Source: Chloroflexota bacterium (GTDB lineage: Bacteria; Chloroflexota; Dehalococcoidia; Dehalococcoidales; JACPPQ01). From it: DNA of 36,476 bases. Below the pieces are notes generated by a model. The model made no database searches. It had not been told where the DNA came from and saw only the letters and a program-made list of their open reading frames with translations. The DNA is taken from the NCBI GenBank assembly GCA_016190925.1, contig JACPPQ010000133.1:1-36476 (forward strand). The letters are read 5' to 3'. Positions 1 to 8,467 of this stretch are shown in pieces. The translations under genes were made by a program, and so were the position numbers. The stretch's first letter is position 1. Every line of letters begins with the position of its first letter.

Positions 1-68
1 CGACAAAGCTCAGGACAGGCCCTGCGCCCCTTCTTCACTAAAGTTACGAAGGGCAAGCAGGCGCAGGG
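1..68. repeat. Intergenic palindromic repeat, 5' edge of window
   Basis: The first 21 bases carry the module CTCAGGACAGGCC, which recurs near 32745 and 32830. Bases 20-28 (CCCTGCGCC) are the exact reverse complement of 60-68. Inside them CCCTTC (28-33) faces GAAGGG (48-53) around a TTCACTAAAG-type loop. The same loop occurs at 33075-33084, where the flanking arms are CCCTCC and GGAGGG, so the paired bases have changed together. It is a non-coding hairpin repeat, probably cut by the window edge. Confidence 0.7.
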
Positions 69-304
69 CGTTTACTTATGTAAAACCGGGAGAAATCTGA
101 TAACAAGCGCCAGATTAAGTGGTCCATAAGCCGTTAGAACAGGCCAAAACACCACGCTAAATCTTGAAAACGCCAAGAAAGCCGGCCCAACAAAGTTACA
201 AAAAACCAATCGCTGGTTTTGGGTATCCTTCAGGACAGTGACAAATTCCTCCGACAGTTGTATGATGAAAATTGCAGGGGATTTTTTGCCGCTCATCCCC
301 GCAG
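69..304. other. Intergenic, no gene seen
   Basis: This stretch lies between the edge repeat and the rpsL promoter. A possible 82-codon reading frame on the - strand (72-320) starts with TTG, has no Shine-Dalgarno sequence and covers the rpsL -35 box, so I do not call it. I recognise no RNA gene. Confidence 0.5.
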
Positions 305-334
305 TTGACAGCCAATTCAAAATTATGTTAGACT
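305..334 (+). promoter_or_regulatory. Putative sigma-70 promoter of the ribosomal superoperon
   Basis: A perfect -35 TTGACA (305-310) is followed after 18 bases by TAGACT (329-334), a 4/6 match to the -10 consensus. Transcription would start near 341 and leave a leader of about 120 bases before rpsL. The sensor-kinase promoter at 32906-32934 has the same ATGTTAGACT-like -10 block, which supports this as a genuine promoter type in this genome. Confidence 0.55.
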
Positions 335-363
335 TGAAAGTTATTGCTTTGAAGCTGAGAATA

Positions 364-393
364 AAGATTTAGCTGAGTTTCTGGCTAAATCTT
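364..393 (+). promoter_or_regulatory. rpsL leader hairpin 1
   Basis: AAGATTTAGC (364-373) and GCTAAATCTT (384-393) form a perfect 10-bp stem with a 10-base loop, just downstream of the predicted transcription start. No T-run follows, so it is not a simple terminator. It lies in tandem with the stronger hairpin at 408-435. A role in control of the ribosomal operon is inference. Confidence 0.6.
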
Positions 394-407
394 CATAGTC
401 ACCGTTA

Positions 408-435
408 GAGTGGATGAGCTTCGGCTCATCCACTC
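408..435 (+). promoter_or_regulatory. rpsL leader hairpin 2 with UUCG tetraloop
   Basis: GAGTGGATGAGC (408-419) pairs perfectly with GCTCATCCACTC (424-435) around TTCG. That gives a 12-bp stem closed by C(UUCG)G, one of the most stable RNA tetraloops. It ends 26 bases before the rpsL start codon and about 11 bases before its ribosome binding region. There is no T-tract. An in-frame ATG at 414 lies inside the stem and is unlikely to be used. Confidence 0.75.
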
Positions 436-461
436 AAATTGTGGGACAGGGAGAAAAGAAA

Positions 462-893
462 TTGCCGACGATTAATCAGTTGGTCCGCAAGGGCCGGGGT
501 AAGCTGACCAAGAGGACCAAGGCGCCAGCTCTGGGTGTCAGCTATAATGCTTTGAAGAATAAGGTGATAAAGGGAGCCGGCTCGCCTCAAAAGCGGGGGG
601 TCTGCACCCAGGTCAGAACGATGACTCCCAAGAAACCGAATTCGGCACTGCGGAAGATAGCCAGGGTGCGCTTGACCAACGGAATAGAGGTAACCGCCTA
701 TATTCCCGGCGAGGGCCATGAGCTACAGGAGCACTCTGTGGTCTTGATTCGCGGTGGCAGGGTGAAAGACCTGCCGGGCGTTCGTTACCACATTATTCGC
801 GGAGCGCTGGATACCAGCGGGGTGGCTAACCGCCGCCAGGGGCGGAGTCGCTACGGAGCCAAACAGCCTAAAGCCGCAGTTGAAGAATCCTGA
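462..893 (+). CDS. rpsL: 30S ribosomal protein S12
   Basis: S12 sits at the decoding centre of the small subunit and is needed for accurate tRNA selection. The product is 143 residues and begins [12 protein letters not shown], the normal S12 start. I therefore chose the TTG at 462, preceded by CAGGGAGA, over the in-frame ATG at 414, which lies within a hairpin. The signature [11 protein letters not shown] is present, as is [10 protein letters not shown]. The lysines equivalent to E. coli K42 and K87 (here K57 and K102) are wild type, so no classical streptomycin-resistance substitution is seen at those two positions. A 14-15 residue insertion before SPQKRGVC gives the long S12 form of Gram-positive-like bacteria. 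It is the first gene of the superoperon. Confidence 0.97.
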   Translation: MPTINQLVRKGRGKLTKRTKAPALGVSYNALKNKVIKGAGSPQKRGVCTQVRTMTPKKPNSALRKIARVRLTNGIEVTAYIPGEGHELQEHSVVLIRGGRVKDLPGVRYHIIRGALDTSGVANRRQGRSRYGAKQPKAAVEES

Positions 894-910
894 GGCAAGG
901 AGCTAACAAG

Positions 911-1381
911 ATGCCAAGACGGGCACACATCGATAAAAGAATAGAACCGGTTGATGCGGTCTACCGCAATGAAGTGGTAGGCAAGATAATCAACAGGTTA
1001 ATGAAAAACGGTAAGAAGAGCACCGCCGAACGTGTCATCTATGATGCCTTGAGGATTATCGAGGAGAGAGAGAAAAAGGACCCGGTCAGCGTCCTTGAGC
1101 AGGCGGTAAAGAATGTGGTACCCCTGCTCGAGGTGAAAGCCCGCCGTGTCGGCGGCGCTACGTACCAGGTACCCGTGGAAGTCCGCCAGGACCGCGGCTT
1201 TTCCCTGGGCATACGCTGGATGTTGAAGTCCAGCCAGGCCAGAACAGGCAAGTCCATGGCTGAGAAGTTCGCCGCTGAAATCACCGATGCCGCAAAAGGC
1301 CAGGGAGCGAGCATCAAGAAGCGTGAAGATACTCACAAGATGGCAGAGGCCAACAGAGCCTTTGCCCACTATAGATGGTAA
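911..1381 (+). CDS. rpsG: 30S ribosomal protein S7
   Basis: S7 nucleates assembly of the 3' domain of 16S rRNA and forms part of the head near the E site. The 156-residue product has the usual family length and begins MPRRAHIDKR. It contains KARRVGGATYQVPVEV, the conserved rRNA-binding block, and ends in AFAHYRW. AAGGAG at 897-902 gives an 8-base spacing to ATG. It lies 17 bases after rpsL, as in the classical str operon, where S7 is often the autoregulatory protein. Whether that holds here cannot be seen from sequence. Confidence 0.98.
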   Translation: MPRRAHIDKRIEPVDAVYRNEVVGKIINRLMKNGKKSTAERVIYDALRIIEEREKKDPVSVLEQAVKNVVPLLEVKARRVGGATYQVPVEVRQDRGFSLGIRWMLKSSQARTGKSMAEKFAAEITDAAKGQGASIKKREDTHKMAEANRAFAHYRW

Positions 1382-1422
1382 ATGGGAAGGAATGGCTAAT
1401 AACATAGCTCAAGTGAAGCATT

Positions 1423-3555
1423 ATGGTAATAACTCCGACAACACTTAAGAATAAACCTATGACTACGTCCGAACGTTTCCCCTTAGAGCGTATACGGAAT
1501 ATCGGCATCATCGCCCACATCGATGCTGGCAAGACCACCACCAGCGAGAGGATTCTCTTTTATACCGGCCGCACCTACAAAATTGGAGCGGTGGATGAGG
1601 GAACGGCGGTGCTGGACTGGATGGAGCAGGAGAGGGAGCGTGGTATCACCATTACCTCGGCGGCTACCACCTGCCAGTGGCACAACCACCGTATAAACCT
1701 CATCGATACCCCCGGGCACGTGGATTTCACGGCAGAGGTCGAACGCAGCCTCAGGGTACTGGACGGCGGCGTTGTGGTCCTCGATGCGGTAGCCGGTGTT
1801 GAAGCCCAATCCGAGACGGTGTGGCGGCAGGCTAACCGCTATCATGTGCCGCGGATTTGTTTCGTGAACAAGATGGACCGCGTTGGTGCAGACTATTACA
1901 ATACCATCGCGATGATAGAGAAACGCCTCCAGGCAACGCCCCTGCCGATACAACTGCCGCTGGGCAAAGAAGAAACGTTTCGTGGCGTGATTGATTTGAT
2001 AGAGAACAAAGCCTGGACATTCATTCAAGATGCCCAGTCCCCTTCGGAACCGGTGGAAGTCCCTGTGCCGGAGTCTGACCGGGCGGAGTGTGCCAAATTC
2101 CGTGAGAAGCTGATTGAAAAGCTGGCGGAACTCGACGACCATATTATGGTAGCCTATCTTGAGGGCAAGGAAGTCACCATCTCCGAGCTAAAAGAAGCCT
2201 TGAGAAGGGTGACGCTGGCCAACAAAGGTGTTCCCGTTCTCTGCGGCACTTCTCTGAGAAATAAGGGCGTCCAGCCATTGCTTGATGCCGTCATCGATTA
2301 TCTTCCATCTCCCCAGGATACCCCGCCTGTAGCCGGTATAGACGCACGGTCCGGTGCTCCGGTTACACGTCCAGCCAACGATGATGCCCCCTTTTGCGCC
2401 CTCGCCTTCAAAGCGGTGGCAGACCCGTTCATGGGCAGGCTGGTATATATCAGGGTATATTCCGGTCAGGTAAAGACTGGAACACAGGTGCTCAATTCCA
2501 CCCGGGGCAAGCGTGAACGCATTGGTCGACTGGTATTAATGCATGCCAACCACCGTGAGGACATCACCGGGACAGAAACTGGCGCCATCGTAGCCTGCCT
2601 GGGACTTAAAGACACTTTTACCGGCGATACGCTGTGTAGTTCTGAGCACCCGATTTTACTGGAATCTATCCGTTTCCCCGAACCGGTACTTAGCGTTGCC
2701 ATAGAACCTAAGACCAGGATGGACCAGGACAAGATGTTTGATGGTTTACAGAAGCTTACCGATGAAGACCCCACTTTCAAGGTAGCGCATAACCAGGAAA
2801 CGGGACAGACGATTATATCCGGTATGGGAGAGTTGCACCTGGAAATTCTGGTAGACCGCTTGCTCAGGGAGTTTGGCGTTGGGGCTAAAGTCGGTCCACC
2901 GCAGGTGGCTTACAGAGAGACCATAACCAAGAAGGCGAAGGCGGAAGGTAGATTTGTACGGCAGAGCGGCGGACGCGGCCAGTACGGAGATATCTGGCTT
3001 GAGGTGGAACCTCTGGAGCGTGGCGCCGGCTACCAGTTTGTGGATGAGGTCAAAGGCGGTAACGTGCCCAGAGAGTTTATTGTAGCCGCCGAGGCTGGCA
3101 TCAGGGAAGCGTTGAACGTGGGAGTGCTCGCCGATTATCCTGTGGTTGACATCAAAGTGACCGCTGTGGATGGCAGCTACCATGAGGTCGATTCCTCACA
3201 GATGGCCTTCAAGATGGCTGGTTCGATAGGTCTGAAAGAAGCGGCCCGAAGGGCGGGGCCAGTCCTCCTTGAACCTATTATGCGACTCGAGGTGGTGACC
3301 CCCGGTCAGTTTATGGGCGACATTATAGGCGACCTCAATTCCAGGCGTGGACATATCGAGACCATTGAGACGCAACAGGCTGGAACGTGCATCATCCGTT
3401 GCTTGATACCGCTTTCAGAGACTTTCGGTTATGCTACCACTGTAAGGTCGCTGACTCAGGGCAGGGCAACACACTCCATGGAACCCCATAGCTACCGGCA
3501 AGTGCCCGCCGACGTGGCAAACCAGATAACGGGCAAAACTACGGAGGTTAAATAA
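1423..3555 (+). CDS. fusA: Elongation factor G
   Basis: EF-G is the GTPase that drives tRNA and mRNA translocation on the ribosome. The GTP-binding motifs are in order: AHIDAGKT at residues 31-38, RGITIT at 73-78, DTPGH at 95-99 and NKMD at 149-152. Domains II-V follow, giving 710 residues in full. The first 12 residues resemble no EF-G. An in-frame ATG at 1459 would give [16 protein letters not shown] and a more typical 698 residues. Neither start has a strong Shine-Dalgarno sequence, so the start is uncertain. It follows rpsG as in the str operon, but the next gene is rpsJ, not tuf. Confidence 0.97.
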   Translation: MVITPTTLKNKPMTTSERFPLERIRNIGIIAHIDAGKTTTSERILFYTGRTYKIGAVDEGTAVLDWMEQERERGITITSAATTCQWHNHRINLIDTPGHVDFTAEVERSLRVLDGGVVVLDAVAGVEAQSETVWRQANRYHVPRICFVNKMDRVGADYYNTIAMIEKRLQATPLPIQLPLGKEETFRGVIDLIENKAWTFIQDAQSPSEPVEVPVPESDRAECAKFREKLIEKLAELDDHIMVAYLEGKEVTISELKEALRRVTLANKGVPVLCGTSLRNKGVQPLLDAVIDYLPSPQDTPPVAGIDARSGAPVTRPANDDAPFCALAFKAVADPFMGRLVYIRVYSGQVKTGTQVLNSTRGKRERIGRLVLMHANHREDITGTETGAIVACLGLKDTFTGDTLCSSEHPILLESIRFPEPVLSVAIEPKTRMDQDKMFDGLQKLTDEDPTFKVAHNQETGQTIISGMGELHLEILVDRLLREFGVGAKVGPPQVAYRETITKKAKAEGRFVRQSGGRGQYGDIWLEVEPLERGAGYQFVDEVKGGNVPREFIVAAEAGIREALNVGVLADYPVVDIKVTAVDGSYHEVDSSQMAFKMAGSIGLKEAARRAGPVLLEPIMRLEVVTPGQFMGDIIGDLNSRRGHIETIETQQAGTCIIRCLIPLSETFGYATTVRSLTQGRATHSMEPHSYRQVPADVANQITGKTTEVK

Positions 3556-3566
3556 AGGTACTTCAT

Positions 3567-3875
3567 ATGGCTAAGCAGAAGATTCGCATCAAGCTGAAGA
3601 GCTTCGACCACAAGATTCTGGACCTGTCCGCCGAGCAGATTGTGCAGGCAGTGGAACGCACGGGGGCGGTCATCGCCGGCCCGGTGCCTCTGCCGACGCA
3701 CATCGAGAAGTTCAGCATTATCCGCTCCACCTTCATAGATAAGGACTCGCAGGAACAATTTGAGATACGCACCCATAAGCGCCTTATCGACATTGTTGAG
3801 ACCACCTCCAAGACCATCGATGCCCTGACCAAGCTGGAGCTACCCTCCGGGGTGGATATAGATATTAAGCTGTAA
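3567..3875 (+). CDS. rpsJ: 30S ribosomal protein S10
   Basis: S10 is a head protein of the small subunit and, as NusE, a partner of NusB/NusG in transcription antitermination. The 102-residue product starts [19 protein letters not shown] and keeps the family blocks GPVPLPT and [12 protein letters not shown]. It lies 11 bases after fusA; GGAGG sits in the fusA end and AAAGGT lies nearer the ATG. It opens the S10 operon segment, here fused directly to the str segment without tuf between. Confidence 0.98.
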   Translation: MAKQKIRIKLKSFDHKILDLSAEQIVQAVERTGAVIAGPVPLPTHIEKFSIIRSTFIDKDSQEQFEIRTHKRLIDIVETTSKTIDALTKLELPSGVDIDIKL

Positions 3876-3892
3876 GACAGGACGATAATAAC

Positions 3893-4519
3893 ATGATTCA
3901 AGGAATTATCGGCAAGAAACTGGGGATGACCCAGGTATTCAAAGAGAAAAGCGGCGAGGTGGTGGGAGTAACCGCCATCGAAGCTGGCCCGTGCACGGTG
4001 GTACAGCTCAAGACCGCGGATAAAGATGGGTATAACGCTGCCCAGCTCGGCTTCGGACAGGCGAAGAAACTCAACTCGCCTGAGCGCGGGCATCTCAAAG
4101 AGTTGGGGCAGTTCAGGTATCTCCGGGAATTCAGGCTGGATGATGTTCAGGGTGTAGAAACGGGACAGAAGGTGGATGTCAGCATGTTCAAAGCCGGAGA
4201 TTTGATTGACGTTACCGGCACCTCCAAGGGCAAGGGGTTTGCCGGTGTGGTCAAGCGCCATCATTTTGCCGGCGGTTTAAAGACACACGGGCAGTCTGAC
4301 CGTCACCGCGCCCCGGGTGCCATCGGCTCCACAACGTCCCCTGGCCGGGTGTGGAAAGGGACGCGGATGGCCGGCCGCCTGGGTGATGACAGGGTAACTG
4401 TGCGCCGACTGCAAGTTGTGGAGGCATACCCGGAGCGCAACCTGCTTCTGGTTAATGGAGCAGTGCCGGGCGCTGCCAAAGGTCTTCTGTTGATTAAGAA
4501 ATCGGTCGGGGGTAAGTAG
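3893..4519 (+). CDS. rplC: 50S ribosomal protein L3
   Basis: L3 is an early-binding 23S rRNA protein whose long loop reaches the peptidyl transferase centre. The 208-residue protein begins MIQGIIGKKLGMTQVF. It has the diagnostic loop GGLKTHGQSDRHRAPGAIG and then WKGTRMAGRLGDDRVT. Length and order (rpsJ-rplC-rplD) are standard. The ATG is preceded by an AGGA-type binding site 17 bases after rpsJ. Confidence 0.98.
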   Translation: MIQGIIGKKLGMTQVFKEKSGEVVGVTAIEAGPCTVVQLKTADKDGYNAAQLGFGQAKKLNSPERGHLKELGQFRYLREFRLDDVQGVETGQKVDVSMFKAGDLIDVTGTSKGKGFAGVVKRHHFAGGLKTHGQSDRHRAPGAIGSTTSPGRVWKGTRMAGRLGDDRVTVRRLQVVEAYPERNLLLVNGAVPGAAKGLLLIKKSVGGK

Positions 4520-4521
4520 AA

Positions 4522-5178
4522 GTGCAAGTTCCTGTTTACAACCTCGCCGGTGAGGTAGTCAAGAATATCGAGATAGACGAATCCGTTTTCGGCGTTCCTG
4601 CGAATGAATCGGTAGTACACCAGGCGGTACTGCGGCAGCGAGCAAATGCCCGCCATGGAACTGCTGATACCAAGACCAGGGGTGAGGTTGCCGGCAGTAC
4701 CAAAAAGCTCTTCCGACAGAAGGGCACCGGGGAAGCCCGCGCCGGCAGTATGAAGTCGCCACTGCGTAAGGGAGGGGGAACCGTCTTCGGTCCTCATCCG
4801 CGCAGCTACAGACAATCGATGCCAAAGAAGATGCGCCGGTTAGCGCTCAGATGCGCGCTTTCAGCCAAGGCCGGTGATGGTGAGTTGCTGGTGCTCGATC
4901 GCCTTCAACTGGAGAAGCCCAGGACCAGGGATATGGAGCAGATTCTGGGCACACTTGGCGTAGGCTCTACTGCCCTGGTGGTTACTGAGAGTCCGGAAGA
5001 AAACGTGATTATATCAGCCCGCAACCTGCCCGGTGTCTGGACGTTGCCAGCCAGCCTGCTCAACGTGGTCGATATCCTCGGCCACAAACAGCTGCTCATG
5101 ACCGAGGCAGCAGTGCGCAAGGTTGAACAGCTATGGGGACTGGAACCGTCCCAGAGGGAAAACAATGCATCTTTATGA
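4522..5178 (+). CDS. rplD: 50S ribosomal protein L4
   Basis: L4 lines the peptide exit tunnel with a long basic loop. In Enterobacteria it also represses the S10 operon. The 218-residue product starts at GTG 4522, two bases after the rplC stop. It carries the loop region RGEVAGSTKKLFRQKGTG and GGGTVFGPHPRSY, followed by the globular C-terminal part. The last 14 bases overlap rplW, so translation of the two is probably coupled. A slightly extended C-terminus is the only oddity. Confidence 0.97.
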   Translation: MQVPVYNLAGEVVKNIEIDESVFGVPANESVVHQAVLRQRANARHGTADTKTRGEVAGSTKKLFRQKGTGEARAGSMKSPLRKGGGTVFGPHPRSYRQSMPKKMRRLALRCALSAKAGDGELLVLDRLQLEKPRTRDMEQILGTLGVGSTALVVTESPEENVIISARNLPGVWTLPASLLNVVDILGHKQLLMTEAAVRKVEQLWGLEPSQRENNASL

Positions 5179-5449
5179 AGTATTGCGCCGTCCGCTCGTA
5201 ACTGAAAAGAACACCGACCTGCAGGCCCAGGGCAAGTACAGCTTTGAGGTGGCCAGGGGAGCCAATAAGCATCAAATCAAAGAGGCCGTGGAAACCGCAT
5301 TTAGTGTAACGGTACTCTCGGTCAACGTGTTGAACTTGCCGGGGAAAAAGCGCCGGGTCGCCAAAGGGTGGGTAGAAACCTCTCCCACCAAGAAGGCAGT
5401 GGTCACACTGAAACCGGGTGACAGCATACAGTTCTTTGAGGGCGCATAG
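5165..5449 (+). CDS. rplW: 50S ribosomal protein L23
   Basis: L23 lies at the exit of the peptide tunnel and docks trigger factor and SRP. I place the start at ATG 5165, inside the rplD end and just after GAGGG. The 94-residue protein then begins MHLYEVLRRPLVTEKN, matching family start and length. An in-frame upstream ATG at 5123 would add 14 residues with no family resemblance. The block VNVLNLPGKKRR is the usual rRNA-binding loop region. Confidence 0.97.
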   Translation: MHLYEVLRRPLVTEKNTDLQAQGKYSFEVARGANKHQIKEAVETAFSVTVLSVNVLNLPGKKRRVAKGWVETSPTKKAVVTLKPGDSIQFFEGA

Positions 5450-5467
5450 AGCCAAGGAGGAGCCTGA

Positions 5468-6295
5468 GTGGCACTGAAAACATATAAGCCGACCTCTCCC
5501 GGCAGGCGGGGCATGACCGGCGGTACCTTTGAAGAAATAACCAAAAGCAAGCCAGAGAAAGCCCTGCTTGTATCGCTCAAGAAGAACGCCGGGCGCAACA
5601 ATCAAGGCAAGGTAACAGTCCGCCACCGGGGTGGCGGAGCCAAGCGCAAGATACGCATTATCGATTTTAAGCGAGATAAGCTCGGCGTGCCGGGCAGGGT
5701 AGCGGCCATCGAATATGACCCGAACCATTCGGCAAACATCGCGCTGATATTCTATGCCGATGGCGAGAAGCGCTATATTCTTGCGCCGTCCGAACTGCAT
5801 GTGGGAGACACCATCAAGGCAGGAGAGGGCGCCGAAATAAAGGCGGGAAACGCTTTGCCTATGGGGCTGATGCCCAGCGGCACGGTGATTCATAATATAG
5901 AAATGCAGCGGGGCAAGGGCGGGCAGATGGTGCGGAGCGCCGGTGTTTCAGCCCAGCTGATGACCAAGGAGGGCGAATATGTGCTCATTCGTCTGCCCTC
6001 CGGCGAGATGAGGCGAATACGCAGCGAATGTTATGCCACTGTCGGACAGCTTGGAAATGCGGAGCACCGCAGCATCAAGCTGGGTAAGGCAGGTCGCAGC
6101 CGGTGGCTGGGCATACGACCGACGGTGAGGGGCACGGTAATGTCTCCGCGTGACCATCCGCATGGCGGCGGGGAAGGTAAAACCCCGAGAGGGCTACCCG
6201 GCCCCAAGACCAAATGGGGAAAGCCGGCGTTGGGCTATAAAACTCGCAAGAACAAACCTTCGGACAAGCTAATCGTTAAACGTAGAGGAAAGTAG
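5468..6295 (+). CDS. rplB: 50S ribosomal protein L2
   Basis: L2 is needed for subunit association and contacts the peptidyl transferase region. The 275-residue protein starts at GTG 5468 after AAGGAGG (5455-5461). It shows the hallmark C-terminal stretch [17 protein letters not shown], which includes the conserved histidine, and the central [12 protein letters not shown] block. Full length, in standard S10-operon order after rplW. Confidence 0.98.
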   Translation: MALKTYKPTSPGRRGMTGGTFEEITKSKPEKALLVSLKKNAGRNNQGKVTVRHRGGGAKRKIRIIDFKRDKLGVPGRVAAIEYDPNHSANIALIFYADGEKRYILAPSELHVGDTIKAGEGAEIKAGNALPMGLMPSGTVIHNIEMQRGKGGQMVRSAGVSAQLMTKEGEYVLIRLPSGEMRRIRSECYATVGQLGNAEHRSIKLGKAGRSRWLGIRPTVRGTVMSPRDHPHGGGEGKTPRGLPGPKTKWGKPALGYKTRKNKPSDKLIVKRRGK

Positions 6296-6300
6296 GCAAC

Positions 6301-6582
6301 ATGTCGAGGTCAACCAAGAAGGGGCCTGCCGTAGACCCCAAGCTGATGAAGAAAGTGGATGCGGTCATCCGCTCCGGCCAGAAAACGGTAATAAAGACCT
6401 GGGCGCGCTGGTCTACAATCATGCCCGAGATGGTGGGGATGACTATCGGAGTGCATGACGGGCGGAGGCACGTGCCTATCTACATCACGGAGAACATGGT
6501 GGGTCACAGGCTGGGAGAGTTTGCCATAACGCGGACCTTCAGAGGTCACGGAGGCAAAGCAGAGAAAGCTCCAGCTGCCTAG
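6301..6582 (+). CDS. rpsS: 30S ribosomal protein S19
   Basis: S19 lies in the head of the small subunit with S13 near the A-site tRNA. The 93-residue product begins [15 protein letters not shown] and contains [20 protein letters not shown] and [13 protein letters not shown], both family blocks. It starts five bases after rplB, so the two are almost certainly co-translated. Confidence 0.98.
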   Translation: MSRSTKKGPAVDPKLMKKVDAVIRSGQKTVIKTWARWSTIMPEMVGMTIGVHDGRRHVPIYITENMVGHRLGEFAITRTFRGHGGKAEKAPAA

Positions 6583-6615
6583 TATAGAAAGTTTAAGCAA
6601 CGGATATAAGAATAA

Positions 6616-6957
6616 ATGGAAGTAATGGCAATAGCAAGAAATACCGGTATACCATCTCTCAAAATGCGGCTTTTGGTCGATACTGTGCGGGGCAAGAAAG
6701 TCAGCGATGCATTGGCGATATTGGCTTTCACGCCAACGCCTACGGCCAAGATTCTGGCCAAGGTGATAAAGTCAGCGGCAGCTAATGCGGAGAACAACTA
6801 CCAGATGTACCCGCAGAACTTGAGGATTGTGAAAATCTTTGCTGACGAGGCGCGGACCCTGCGAAGGTTCCGGGCCGGGCCTCGCGGGAGAGCGAAGCCC
6901 ATCCTCAAACGTTCGAGTCATGTTACAGTAGTCGTTGCTGAGCAACAGGAGGCATAA
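6616..6957 (+). CDS. rplV: 50S ribosomal protein L22
   Basis: L22 contributes a beta-hairpin to the narrowest part of the exit tunnel, the site of macrolide-linked mutations. The 113-residue product has GIPSLKMRLLVDTVRGKKV at the N-terminus. The tunnel hairpin block TLRRFRAGPRGRAKPILKRSSH is typical. A second ATG at 6625 (MAIARNTG) is possible, as neither start has a strong ribosome binding site. The stop codon abuts the rpsC start. Confidence 0.96.
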   Translation: MEVMAIARNTGIPSLKMRLLVDTVRGKKVSDALAILAFTPTPTAKILAKVIKSAAANAENNYQMYPQNLRIVKIFADEARTLRRFRAGPRGRAKPILKRSSHVTVVVAEQQEA

Positions 6958-8028
6958 TTGGGGCGCAAGGTTCATCCTACAGGTTTTAGAATCGGTGTGA
7001 TACGTGACTGGCAGGCAAGATGGTACGCAGATAAGCATTATGCGGACTTTTTGCAGGAAGACCTGAAACTCAGGAAGGCCATTCAGGGCAAGTATACCGA
7101 TGCCGGCATCTCCCGGGTGGAGATTGACCGCCAGGCGAACAGGGTGTCAGTTACCATCCACACCGCCCGCCCTGGCATTGTGATTGGGCGGGGAGGACAG
7201 AGGGTCGATGAAATGCGGGGATACCTTGAGGGCCTGATTGGCAAGAAAATTCAGTTGAATATCCAGGAGATTCATCATCCGGAGCTCGATGCTTTCCTGG
7301 TGGCCCGGTCCGTAGCCGACCAGATGGAGCGACGTGTTGCCTACCGCAGGGCGATGAAGCAGGCGATGTTCCGCACCATCCAGGCCGGAGCGAAGGGGGT
7401 AAGAGTCAATTGCGCCGGCAGGCTGGGTGGCGCAGAGATAGCACGCCGCCAGACCATGCATGAAGGAAGAGTTCCCCTGCACACGATACGCGCCGATATT
7501 GACTATGGCTTTACGGAAGCGCGCACTACCATGGGCCGCATCGGGGTGAAAGTCTGGGTTTATAAAGGAGACATTCTGCCTGAGGTGGCAGCGGTTGAGG
7601 AAGTTACCGCACCGGCGGCAGCTGCGGAAGGGGCTCCTATTGAGGCTGCGGCCACAGAAGCTGCGGCTCCGGTTGAAGCCATGCCGGCCGCAACACCCGT
7701 GGCGGAAGCGCCACCAGCCGCAGAGCTTGCCTCTCCGGCAGAAGCGAAGCCGGCTGGGGAACCGGCGGAGGCTGGCGAAGCGTCGCCTGCCGCAGAAACA
7801 AAACCGAAACCAGCAAGAGCGCCGAGGACCAGGAAAGCGAAACCGGAAACAACGGCGGTAACTGCACCTTCCGAGGAGCCAGAAGCGAAAGCTGCTGAAC
7901 CAGCGCCATCCGCAGAAGCAGAAGCGAAGCCTGCAAGAGCGCCGAGAAGCAGGAAAGTGAAAAAGGAAGTGGAACCGGAAGCTTCCATGGAGCCGGCGCC
8001 AGAGGAGGGCGACAATGCTGCAACCTAA
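6958..8028 (+). CDS. rpsC: 30S ribosomal protein S3 with long low-complexity C-terminal tail
   Basis: S3 forms part of the mRNA entry pore and helicase of the ribosome. The start is TTG 6958, directly after the rplV stop, giving [18 protein letters not shown]. The KH domain shows [16 protein letters not shown] (residues 72-87) and the C-terminal domain has [11 protein letters not shown]. The conserved core ends near residue 209 (YKGDILPE). Beyond it lies a tail of about 147 residues made almost only of Ala, Pro, Glu and Lys, which raises the total to 356 residues against roughly 210-235 in most bacteria. Two near-identical basic blocks, [12 protein letters not shown] (284-295) and [12 protein letters not shown] (324-335), punctuate it. 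The frame stays open into rplP, so the tail is not a frameshift artefact of the normal stop. Confidence 0.97.
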   Translation: MGRKVHPTGFRIGVIRDWQARWYADKHYADFLQEDLKLRKAIQGKYTDAGISRVEIDRQANRVSVTIHTARPGIVIGRGGQRVDEMRGYLEGLIGKKIQLNIQEIHHPELDAFLVARSVADQMERRVAYRRAMKQAMFRTIQAGAKGVRVNCAGRLGGAEIARRQTMHEGRVPLHTIRADIDYGFTEARTTMGRIGVKVWVYKGDILPEVAAVEEVTAPAAAAEGAPIEAAATEAAAPVEAMPAATPVAEAPPAAELASPAEAKPAGEPAEAGEASPAAETKPKPARAPRTRKAKPETTAVTAPSEEPEAKAAEPAPSAEAEAKPARAPRSRKVKKEVEPEASMEPAPEEGDNAAT

Positions 8029-8461
8029 GCGGGTAAAGTTCCGCAAGGTGCATAAGGGACGCCGCGAGGGCTCAGCCCATTCGGGGACAGCCGTTGCCTT
8101 CGGAGATTTCGGTCTCCAGGCGCAGGAGTGTGCCTGGCTGACCAATCGCCAGATTGAAGCGGCACGGCGCGCCATGACCCGCTATATCCGCCGCGGTGGA
8201 AAAGTATGGATACGGATTTTTCCAGACAAACCGGTGACCAAAAAACCGGCGGAGACCCGCATGGGTGGAGGCAAAGGTACTCCGGACCATTGGGTGGCGG
8301 TGGTCAAGCCGGGGAGAATAATATTCGAGATGGCTGGTATTGATGAAAAGGTGGCCAAAGAGGCCATGCGGCTTGCGGCTCACAAGCTTCCGATAGAGAC
8401 CAGGTTCGTCGCCCGGGAAACTTCAATCATTGCCGGCAGTGAATCTGTAGCAGGGAGTTGA
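8015..8461 (+). CDS. rplP: 50S ribosomal protein L16
   Basis: L16 organises the A-site and 5S rRNA region of the large subunit. The 148-residue protein starts [16 protein letters not shown] and keeps WVRIFP-like [20 protein letters not shown] and the C-terminal PIETRFVAR block. GAGGAGG (8002-8008) within the rpsC tail serves the ATG at 8015, overlapping rpsC by 14 bases. That overlap shows that ribosomes must translate through the S3 tail to couple the two genes. Confidence 0.98.
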   Translation: MLQPKRVKFRKVHKGRREGSAHSGTAVAFGDFGLQAQECAWLTNRQIEAARRAMTRYIRRGGKVWIRIFPDKPVTKKPAETRMGGGKGTPDHWVAVVKPGRIIFEMAGIDEKVAKEAMRLAAHKLPIETRFVARETSIIAGSESVAGS

Positions 8462-8467
8462 TGAAAG

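Noticed and set aside
72-320. 82-codon open frame on the - strand before rpsL
   Set aside because: TTG start without a Shine-Dalgarno sequence, overlapping the rpsL -35 box; no recognisable protein features.
414-461. N-terminal extension of S12 from ATG 414
   Set aside because: The ATG is inside the UUCG hairpin and the added residues are not S12-like; TTG 462 gives the family start with a binding site.
1392-1448. 18-codon frame ([14 protein letters not shown]...) between rpsG and fusA as a leader peptide
   Set aside because: The only Shine-Dalgarno-like sequence is one base from its ATG, and there is no regulatory codon run or attenuator stem.
1483-2142. 219-codon open frame on the - strand
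   Set aside because: It is antisense to the GTPase domain of EF-G.
5096-5893. 265-codon open frame on the - strand
   Set aside because: It is opposite rplW and rplB, both fully conserved.
7560-8015. 151-codon Ala/Ser/Gly-rich open frame on the - strand
   Set aside because: This is another shadow of the S3 tail, created by its skewed codon use; no ribosome binding site.
7147-8175. 342-codon open frame on the - strand across rpsC/rplP
   Set aside because: It lies opposite conserved ribosomal genes. Its long Arg/Phe/Cys-rich run is the mirror of the Ala/Glu/Lys codons of the S3 tail.
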